Assembly: GCF_033807715.1 (NCBI RefSeq)
Contig: NC_084587.1
Span: 21,987,017 to 22,051,016 of the forward strand
From: Cololabis saira
Taxonomy: Eukaryota; Chordata; Actinopteri; Beloniformes; Belonidae
Direction of reading: 5' to 3'
Length of the DNA: 64,000 nucleotides
This document shows positions 55,153-64,000 of this stretch, piece by piece. Below the pieces are notes generated by a model that was not told the DNA's origin, made no database searches, and was given only the letters and a program-made list of their open reading frames with translations. Within the stretch, counting starts at the first letter, position 1. Each line of letters opens with the position of its first letter. The position numbers were made by a program, and so were the translations under genes.

Positions 55153-56276
55153 TCGAAGGACAAATGGTCTCTCTGGCGTTCCTTTAACAGCAGGACATAT
55201 TTTTCCTTTCTTCTTAATAACAAAAACGTTTGTTGCAAACGTGAGTTGCAAAGTCAGCCACGGCTCCAGAAAGGCCATCAAACAGACTGCAGACATTTAA
55301 GTTTATTCAGTCCACCTTCTTCAAAAGATCCCTACAATGACTGATTTACAGCTAAAACCTGGAGGAGTAGGAATTTTTCCTCCTCCCAGCTGTATTCATT
55401 AAATCTTATTTCATAGCAATTTCTTGAAACAAAAAGAGACCGGTGATCCTGTCCAGGACAGAAACTCCTTCCAAACTGAACCTATCTGTCACTCCTTTGA
55501 GGGGACTCCGAGGACGCTGGCAGGTGAGAATGAGACCTAAATGGGTTAAATACCTCGGGATCTCTCTTCAGCCACTCAAGAAAGGTCGGTAAGCGTAGAA
55601 AAAATAAATCTCAAAATTTAACGTTGACAGAACACACATCAGGATCTTCAAATATCAACTTTGCATGGGTTTATGCAAATCCCCAGTTGCCCAACTAGAA
55701 AGTAGTTAAACTTGCTTTTATACACCAAAATATGTTCCTCTGGATCTCCTTCCATCAAAAAGGATGTCTTCACGTATAACCACAGTAAATAACCACATGT
55801 AACCTTTCCTTGCATATATTGTGGAATAAAGTTATTACCACAACTTAAATCCAAAGCAAACTGATACGTTTTTTTTCCGTTTGTGTCACGTGAAGATGTT
55901 AACGCACATCAATGAGTGATCGGTTGTGAGGCGCACAGACATCCATCACATGATATGAAATGAACTCTCTTTCTCACCGAGAAGAAAACAGTGTCAGATG
56001 AGATCATGACAAGGTTAGACAATTATATGTGTTTCCTATAAATAACTGCACAAAGTTGTGCATATTTGTGCAACTGTGGAAGCTTTGCCACAACTATAAG
56101 ACTTTTGAGGGACTGGACTTACCTGCTTGTCCAGGTTGACCACTGGATCAAGGATATGCTGAACTGGTCCCAGCCTCACTCGGGTACCAGGCAATATGAA
56201 CCTTTCAGCGGGACATCTCTCGGCCATCCCTGAGCAGCGTCATGCCGTATGGGTCGGCTCATCGGGATAAAACCCA
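55153..56276. other. Unassigned DNA
   Basis: Nothing recognised. Several short frames only. Confidence 0.5.
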
Positions 56277-56762
56277 GGGGCCTCATTTATAAAGCTCGCG
56301 TGTGCACAAAACAGGGCTTGAAAGATGCGCACGCCACCTTCTACGCAAAGGTTGGGATTTAAAAAAAAAAAAAAACTAACGGGAAAATGTCCTTATCTTT
56401 ATGCAAACTTTGATCCTAGCGCAGGAACATTTTGAAGATATGGGGAACTGGCGACACAGGTGGTGAGGTGGTGAAATGAAGCCAGATTCATGTCATACGT
56501 TTAATGTCATCACATATCAGACTTATAGATCCATGTACACCCAAGCTGGCAGTGTTATAGATCTACGTGTTGCGTAAGTGAGCCATTACGCAGGTATTTG
56601 CAGTAGGTACTACGTTCATATATCATACTTCCATCTTCAAATGGTATGGAGTGGTGAATAGCACCAGAATGATTATTTATCGTGACAAGGTGTGTACCAA
56701 TCAGTCTAATTGCTGAGTAAGAATATAAATTGCGTGGTGACAGCCGTGCGTAATGCTGCACA

Positions 56763-57113
56763 ATGGATGCGCTGGCACTGCTTGAAGATCACGTAAATGG
56801 CAGGATCAGGATGGAGAGAGTATTTAGGGACCATGAAGATTTCCTAGCCCATGATGATGACTGGCTAACAAGCCGATTTCGATTCCCTGGAGCAGTGCTC
56901 TTGGATCTATGTGCTGAACTGGGTCCAGTGTTAGACAGACCGACCCGCCGGAATCGCGCCATCCCGGTACACATACAGGTGCTGACCACTCTTGGTTTTC
57001 TGTTCATCCTACGGGTAGGACGATTCGCGGAGGTAGGACAACTCGGCAGAACACTGGCATCGGAAAGTGACTCGGCTGCTCAGCATGGCCAGAGCTGCGG
57101 GCTCGTGCGCTGA
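56763..57113 (+). pseudogene. Harbinger transposase (HARBI1-like), N-terminal part
   Basis: The 116-codon frame holds ERVFRDHEDFLAHDDDWLTS, RFRFPGAVLLDLCAELGP, then RPTRRNRAIPVHIQVLTTLG. This is the N-terminal region of HARBI1-type DDE transposases, with the F-R-F-P and L-T-T-L-G-F-L landmarks. Family members are about 350 residues long. After LGFLFILRVGRFAEVGQ the similarity is lost, replacing the expected block that precedes the catalytic aspartates. All three catalytic residues are therefore absent. The ATG at 56763 follows the element's 5' leader and is the likely original start. Confidence 0.88.
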
Positions 57114-57538
57114 GCAGTTCTCCCGGTCTAAGCTGATAATTTCTCCCGGTCTCAGCGCGATCAGGCTCGGATGAACCCCGACACGCTGAGTCCTGACAAC
57201 TGATTAATGTAATAACTTAAATAAAGTACAATCAAACTAAGTTTTGCTCCCGCTCTATTTTTAAATACGCACACTTGTATGCTTGTGTGTGTGTTGTGCG
57301 GCGCTCGTGTGTGTTGTGCGGCGCGTGTGTGTGTGTTGTAAGGCGGCGCTCCGTGTGTGTAGACGGCGCCTTTTCGGTCGGTGCGCCGTGTGTCTGTTTT
57401 AAATACAGAAATGACACACAAAACTGAGGGTGCGCCTTTCCACACGGCGCCCGTATGGTCGTCAAAATACGGTAGTATTTTAAAATGACCAAAATATATT
57501 TCTAAATTATTTAGCAGGATAAAAACGTATTATATTAT

Positions 57539-57847
57539 TCAACATTTAATCATACTACTACTCCGACAGGTTGTTAAAGGAAAAATGTTCAAATCGCACC
57601 ACTTCTTTTTTATCTCAGCCACAGATCTGTCCATGCCACTCACGGCGTTTACAGCAGCAACGACGTGCTGCCACTCACTTGCTTTCTTTTTATTAGTGAT
57701 GCCACTACTGTGACCACCAAATAATGTCGTTTTCCTGGCCTCCACCTCATCCACGAGCACCCCGATCTCAGTCTCTGTGAAATTTCGCTTTCTGGTCCTC
57801 CCTGCCATGATTTTTGAGTGTAAAACACCATTGATCGGCAGGCTCAT
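57539..57847 (-). pseudogene. Harbinger Myb/SANT-like DNA-binding protein, N-terminal
   Basis: From the second methionine it reads MAGRTRKRNFTETEIGVLVD, then SEWQHVVAAVNAVSG and VAEIKKKWCDLN. This is the trihelical Myb/SANT-like domain of the accessory protein encoded by Harbinger transposons, which helps the transposase reach the nucleus and bind element ends. The W in SEWQ and KKW are the helix-core tryptophans. The domain is intact, but the protein ends at residue 102 where family members usually continue for 100 or more residues. It may still be translatable, though its transposase partner is dead. Confidence 0.85.
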
Positions 57848-58100
57848 TTATATGCAAATACAGTCATCAAGTACTTTGCATTGCCCATTCATGGTATAAA
57901 GTGGGCGTGTAGAGGGCGGGATATGAGGCGAATTCACGTGCGCAACCTTCCAGCTGGACTATAAAGCGAACATTGCGTGCAGATGTGCGTGCACACGGTT
58001 TTATAAATCCGGATGTTTTTGTACGCACGGCATTTTTGGCTTTTGAGCGCACGTACACTTTTAGTATGAATCCTACGCACTCTTTTATAAATGAGGCCCC

Positions 58101-61100
58101 AGATCCTTAAAATATCCCATAACTGTGGCTGGGCAGGCAAACATTAAAATGCCATTCGCAGCAAAGAACCAGCTCCCTAATTAATTTTTTTTTAAATTTA
58201 AATCTAAAATGTCACTGAAAAGTTTGGTTGGTATGAATTGATGTGACGAAGCCATATCCAGCAATATTTTACTTAATGTATACTTGTAGTCTTATATTGA
58301 GTTGTCTGCAGGTGCAACTCTCCAATCAGCAGAAACTCTACAGTCTCACGTCCATTTTCAGGTGGGACAAATTTTAGCAAGGAATTGTCCTCAGCAGATG
58401 AAGCATTTCATTATGTCATCTAAATTAGTGTGAGATTAGTAGATTTGTTGTTCCTCCGATCACCTTCGTATATGGTATCATCTCTTAAAATACAAAAATA
58501 TTGAATGTAATGCTAGACCTCAGCTTTATATGTACACTCACATATACCCATACGAACACAATAAGCCCACAGCCCTGCACTGAACACAACACAAGAACAC
58601 CTCTAATGCAATGCAGTCAACACAAGCATAGCACACTACACTATTTTCTTTTACGACCTACATCAGAGGAAGTACCACCAAATAAATTATTTTTCCCATC
58701 CTGAATGTCTGACAGGAGTGTCTTGAGCTCCCAGTTGATTTTTTTTTTCACTTGCTTTTGTCATTTCCTTGTTTGAAAGTGTTTTTCGAATAAATATTCA
58801 CGCTCATTGTCATATTTAAATTGATCTATTTGAGGGAGGAGACGGGGAGGAGTGTTGGATACGGGTGTACGCACAGTTTTGAAGGAGTGTGTTTTTTTCT
58901 GTGTTGGCAATATTTCTGCGCAAGGATTTAAGATGAAACCCACACAACCTCTGAACATGAGGCTCAAGGTCCCTCAAGTCATATTTTTTACTGGACCCTG
59001 TCTTTATAGTTATTGATACAGCTCAGCAGTGCAGTAAATAAATAAATAGAAGCAGAAAGGAAGACACACACTTACAGAAATCCATCACCAATATGGCCTT
59101 TACCCCTTAATTGTCTGCTAAGCAACAACAATGAGGAATCAAAGCTTTTGTAGATAAAGAGAAGCCATTAAGCTTTCACTGCTGCACCAATCATTATCAG
59201 CCAAATCCCAGCGACAAGTCTCATCACAGGGGTAAAATAAAGAGCAGATAAGGCAAGGAGCTAATGATGATTTTTCTCCCAGCATCCAGAAAGAAAGGCA
59301 ACAAATGGGTAACACACAGTCCAAAGAGGTGTGTCACTGATAGACTTGAAGCAGCTCAAAGAGGTTAATCACCAGGGTTAAAAGCTTTCTGAAAAGACAA
59401 AAACAGCCCAATAATTCTTTTGACCCATGCAGAGTGCTGGTGGTAAGATTGAAATTTTCTCCTGATTAAAACTGTTAAGTTAATTATGGTTACATGATAA
59501 TAAATATGCTTGTCAGGGTGTGAATGTTGAAATTATCTAGAAGAATGAATGCAAGTTAAAACAGTGTAACTAGCTATACATTTTTCTTTACAAATTGTTC
59601 TCTACCACTATCAGACAGTTCACATGAGAGCAGTTTAAAGGGGGGAAAAAAATAGTTGCAAGCAAAAAAGGTCACTCTGACCTGATTCATGACTGATTCA
59701 ATTTGCCATGTTGATGTATAAAGATGTCAGGCTTCGCCTCAACAAATGAATCCGAGATATCCATCTCAGTTTTCATTTATTGGGTCTACTTGGAGCTGTT
59801 TTTAATTAGTTCCCCTTGCCTATTGTCTCTATTTGTATTAAATTAAATGTGCTGCCTCCAAGTGAATTCAATAAAAAGCTTCGGTACTCCCTCAACAGGG
59901 CCAACACACACACAAGACATAATCACACTCGAAAAAAAGGATCTGTCATCACAGAACTGCGACTCAAACGACTCAAACAACAAACCAAATAATAACTGCC
60001 AGTATACATGTGAAGAAATGTAGCCTAAGTGGAGCCAGTCAATTCTTGTAAAATGTAGATAACAAGCCCATAAACCAAGTGCTGAGATACACATTCGCAG
60101 CCTGAACATTGCTTATTTAAATTAAACTGGTAAGAGCGTCCAAACTTTTGACTGATATCACATATCCCCGTCTGTGTCAGTGGGGGTGTGTGCAGATCAT
60201 TACTGCAAGCACGACTGGTGCACGCTTTTATACAATTATTTCTGGTCTTCTGGGTAAAAACAAGAGTGCAATATTGTTTCCTCTCATTCTCTTTATTATC
60301 GGTGTTTGGAGAGAATAGAGTCGTGGCGTGCTGAGCTTTATTCTGCTTCAGCTTTGATCACGAGGTTCACGCAGGCGACAGACTACACCTACTAACGGGA
60401 GGCATTGCAGTGGTTTTAAAGCAGGTGGGGGGGGGGGTGAGGTGGGAACTTTTCATCATAAAAGCTTATACCTTTTCACTCACTTTACACGTATGTTTTT
60501 ATTTTTAAGTACGGTATATGATTTTGGGGTTCCTTGATTTGAGTCCTGTTGTGCACCAGTGGGTTTTCTGCATTTAGTCCCATCAAAAACACATCATCGC
60601 AATTCTATATACAACTTATACTGCATTTTACATCCATATATTGAAAAGACACACAGAATCATAACTTCAGAGACTGGGTCATTTTCACAGCTCTGTTTTC
60701 AGCGTTATTGCCACAGATACATTTAGGAACTAACTCAAAGGTAGAACAACATTCGGCAACTAATGATCAAAAGACAGAAATAAAATTAAAGTGAATATCT
60801 CTGCTTAATGTTTCAACAAATGGTTTTACAAGTTATGCATTTTAAATCTACCTTATATAGCTAATGCAATATTCTTTGAGCAATTACATCCACATGGCCT
60901 ATGAGTCATATATAGAGTGTTTAAAATGTATTGTTATGCAGAGCATCAATAAAATTGACATCACCAGGTTATATTCTGCAATTGATAATAGCCAGGGGCA
61001 TAAAAGGCCCTGATTATGTCACTACAAACACCAGATCTATTTTTTTTGAAAGCATTAAATGAACACTACCACAGCAGTTATATTATATTATATGCATTTA

Positions 61101-61329
61101 GAATTTCAAAACATGCATCCATCCTCTATACCCACTTCACCCTGGTCAGGGTCGTATGTGTCTGTGTGTGTGTCTGTGTGCAAGCATATAAATAAAAGAC
61201 ACTCATTGTTGAACACAGATATGGGTAAAAGTTGTAATTCTCAAAAATAAAATCTTGCTGCAAGCTTTAAAGCACATAGTCCTTCTAAAGAAGCAGTCTT
61301 CTTATAAACAGCATCAGTTTTACTTTTCC
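58101..61329. other. Unassigned AT-rich DNA
   Basis: At 61112-61155 ATCCATCCTCTATACCCACT resembles the start of the (CATC)n repeat at 10.9 kb. No other signature was seen. Confidence 0.45.
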
Positions 61330-62220
61330 AGTTGAGTTTCTTATCTTAGATTAAAAACCCAAGTATTTGCAGCCTTTCATCACCTTCACCCCTCCTCCCA
61401 TGATTTAAGGGTCTTTTACTTATTCCTACTCCTGAAATCCATCAACACCTTTGTTATCTTCACCTTGAACACGAGGGAGCGAATCCCACACAACAACAGG
61501 TCAATCAGTTCCCTTTATTCAGCCTCCTGTCCACCACTGACACACTCCACAGTTGAGTCATCTGAGTATTTCTGGAGATGTCATGTCTCTGAGTTGCACT
61601 GGAAGTCTGAGGTGTACAGAGTGAAGAAGATTTGTTAGAATACCGTTTCACCTTTGTCACTATTTCCAGTGCTTTAGTTGACCACTTGCTCTGAGCTGTG
61701 ATCTCTCAGGCGGGGGTAATCCGACTGACTGCAGTGACATCTGCCTGTATTTTCTGGCGCTTTTGACATTATTAGAACAGGACATGTCGTGTTAAATGCA
61801 CTGTAGACAACAAATACCATAATCCCAGCAAAGCTTGTCGGAGCAGGTGGATGATGGCATCTTTATTTCCAACCCCCAAGCGATAAGCAAACTGTACTTG
61901 GTCCTGAAAAGTGCTCGCATGTTTACTGAGATGGGCCCATTGATGGCCTGTCCAGGACTTTTATGACGTGGGTTACTGGGGTGACTGCTCTTCAGCAGCT
62001 GATGGCAAACGGATGAGGTTCCAGAACAAGTACAGAGGCTCAGGATGAGTTTGAAGAGGTCTTAAAAACCCTTTTAAGTGGATAACACAGGCTTTCAGGA
62101 TTTTGGGTTTGACGTTACCTGGACTTGCAACGTTGCTCTGGCTCAGTTTGTCCAGATGCCTCTTCATCTGAGCGCTTCAGACAGACGGACAGTAAAAGTA
62201 GGGTTGAGGGAGGAGATGCT
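61330..62220 (-). pseudogene. CR1/Rex1-like LINE remnant, very old
   Basis: As antisense DNA it follows the layout of fish CR1/Rex1-type reverse-transcriptase genes: AGTCATCTGAGTATTTCTGG, GAGTTGCACTGGAAGTCTGA with GGTGTACAGAGTGAAGAAG, then GGTGGATGATGGCATC, AGCAAACTGTA, CTTTTATGACGTGGGT, and CACAGGCTTTCAGGAT. These blocks correspond to known sense segments in reverse order. Stops and indels occur throughout, so no protein is encoded. It represents a different part of the gene from the 4.6-kb copy. Confidence 0.7.
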
Positions 62221-62224
62221 GGTG

Positions 62225-63390
62225 ATGTTGTTTTAAATAAGGTCTTTACCTAAGATTCAGGTTAAGACCATTTACGTGTGACAAGAAATGTGTGGCTCTT
62301 AGGAGGGTTTTAGGTCTGTATAGCTTATTAACTTACAGTCCTCTGTGCTATTGTGTTGGAGTTGCTGATCTACAGAGCTTCAGTAATGGTAGCTGTGGGC
62401 GGTTGCATGCAGGGAAATCTGTCTCCTTTTCCTGCCACTGCTTTAGCGAATGCTCTATCCACACAAGCACCAGTTCACTCCATAATTGATGAAGCGCCTC
62501 TGAGGGAGACCCTTCTCAAAAAATGTATTCCTCGGTTGACATTTCTTCCTGCTAAAAAGTCAATGTACAGATGATCAATGGTTTGTGCATGGGTGTGTGC
62601 ATGTGTGTGTGTGTGCCTGTCTTAAACAAGAGCAGTTGTTTCAGTGGAGCTCTTTGAAAGCTACCTTTTAAATCATGAATGAATGCCGACACATACTCAA
62701 AGTGATGTAACAAATGAGGGAGCTACTCATATTTCTCTCGTCGTAAAGCCACAAAGCATTTCTATATTGTTACGTTTTCCTTTTATGTTAAAAACCTGAA
62801 GATATATCTGTAACTTCCTTTTTTATGTGACTTTTGTCATTGTGTGTCCATGTTAAAATACAAGTTAATGCGCACAATACCTCCTGAAAATTAGGCTGAC
62901 CTACTACTGTTACTTGCAGTCTTGTAGAATAGAGTGGATTAAAGTGTATAGGGAAAGAAGTAGCAGCCAAAGGCATCAAAATGTTTTAAAGAGACTTCAT
63001 GTGCGGTAAGAACTATAAAGCAGTTGACTCTTTTACCACAGTAACTTCTGGAATATACAGATAATATGCCTTTGTGCTTCACAACACTTAGAAAGGACCT
63101 GTGCTTACTAAGAATACTGACTTCTGGTTTTCTTTTCTGCCCTGGTTTGCATTGCATTGGGATTTATTTATGAATCTACTTTATTCATTCATACATGCAG
63201 TACATGTATACAGATATACTCAACCAGCAGCTCTCTGATAAAGTCATGAATAAAGTCATTCCTTGATTGGACGGCATACCTATAAAGCAATGGTGGATGT
63301 TAAAGTGAATTTTCAGGCTTTGCTGGGTGTATTGTTACCAGTAGAGATGAAATACAGAAATTTAAGAAGTTAAAAAAGTTCCAGTCTTGG
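62225..63390. other. Unassigned AT-rich DNA
   Basis: A short TG repeat lies at 62600-62615. Nothing else recognised. Confidence 0.5.
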
Positions 63391-63392
63391 GT

Positions 63393-63786
63393 TGTCAGAA
63401 GTACAAGGCAAGATGAACTCAAGGATCAAGAACTTTTGATTTGTTTCTTTTTGCAAGTTTTGGGGGTTTCTTTCTTTTTGTTTTATTTTAAAATTCAGTG
63501 TCCTTGTGTTTTAGTTCTTCCCCTGGTTGATCTGCCTTGGGTGTTTGTATCTTGTCTTGTCTTTCCTTTCCTCCCTGCTGGTCAGTTCTGTTCTTTTCTG
63601 TGTCCCTACCAGACTGTTTGCATCCCGAGTCTGTTCCTGGTTCTGTTTAGTTTGGGCTTTTTGTTTGATTCCTTTTGTATCCTGCTCAGCAGCACTCTTA
63701 GTTTAAAAAAAAAAACAACTTTTGTTTGGAGCTCCTGCCACCTCAGTCTCCTGCATTTGTGTCCTACATTCCCTGACATTGTGACA
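63393..63786 (+). mobile_element. LTR-like repeat related to the solo LTR at 7.8 kb
   Basis: It starts TGTCAGAAG and ends near CCTGACATTGTGACA. The ending CTCCTGCATTTGTGTCCTAC matches that of the 7826-8182 LTR (CTCCTGCATCTGGGTCCTAC) in the opposite orientation. The T-rich body before it and an A-run near 63700 fit. No 5-bp duplication was found, so limits are approximate. Confidence 0.5.
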
Positions 63787-64000
63787 TTCTTTTAGTCCGT
63801 TTTGTTCATATTTCAAACAAAGCCAGGTTTCATTAAACAAAGAATCGGTTGTATTAGATTTACGCATCTGTGATGGCAGCGTTAATGCAGAAAAGTATGA
63901 GACTGTCAGGCCAGCATATGTTGCCATCAAAACAACATCTTTTATCAGGGAACTCCATGTGCATCTTTCAAGAAGACAATGCAAAAGCAATTTCTGCAAA
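63787..64000. other. Window end, nothing recognised
   Basis: AT-rich sequence with no signature. Confidence 0.5.

Larger units (their letters stand above)
56277..58100 (+). mobile_element. PIF/Harbinger transposon, 1.82 kb, degraded
   Basis: GGGGCCTCATTTATAAA and TTTATAAATGAGGCCCC are exact 17-bp inverted ends, with GTGCGCAC-like subterminal sequence on both sides. It carries the two genes that Harbinger elements normally have, a transposase (plus) and a Myb/SANT-like protein (minus), facing each other. The transposase is cut short. A GTGTGTG-rich, CpG-rich interval at 57280-57420 separates the genes. The 3-bp duplication is not clear. Confidence 0.9.

Overview
This window reads as nuclear DNA of a ray-finned (teleost) fish. 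It is AT-rich and has no bacterial-style operons or ribosome-binding sites. I recognise no complete cellular gene. Most of what can be identified is transposable-element sequence of fish-typical families: Rex3/RTE, L2, Tx1-like L1 and CR1/Rex1-like LINEs, tRNA-derived SINEs with L2-like tails, hAT, PIF/Harbinger and Tc1/mariner DNA transposons, their MITEs, and solo LTRs. Long open frames nearly all fall in decayed transposon genes or simple repeats. The only cellular coding candidate is a short possible first exon on the minus strand at 19843-19927, with a GT donor and a GA-rich upstream region. It is unproven.

Layout. 1-966: end of an LTR-like repeat preceded by a short tandem array. 3.2-5.5 kb: antisense L1 fragment, then a sense CR1/Rex1-like LINE 3' end. 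7.8-8.2 kb: solo LTR with a 5-bp target duplication. 9.3-10.1 kb: 5'-truncated Rex3-like element joined to a 49-nt piece of 28S rRNA. 10.9-14.2 kb: short LINE-like insert, hairpin MITE, truncated L1, and a 1.7-kb foldback element with 6-bp target duplications. 15.8-18.1 kb: SINE and decayed L2. 22-26 kb: microsatellite, hAT C-terminal remnant, SINE, a hAT element keeping a BED finger, Tc1 remnant. 28-31.9 kb: SINE, MITE, Rex3/L2 junction, GC-rich inverted-repeat element. 35.3-43.6 kb: solo LTR, three hAT elements, two inverted-repeat elements and nested MITEs. 47.8-55.2 kb: SINE, a 2.35-kb hAT element holding three other elements, MITEs, Tc1 remnant. 56.3-58.1 kb: degraded autonomous-type Harbinger element with both of its genes. 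61.3-63.8 kb: antisense LINE remnant and an LTR-like end.

Nothing here supports a multi-gene functional system. The best discovery leads are the foldback element, the LINE-28S chimera, the hAT elements that retained BED fingers, and an apparent preference for insertion into older transposons. Target-site duplications (TSDs) were read directly from the sequence, so insertion boundaries given with a TSD are more reliable than family names, which rest on remembered family features and no database search.
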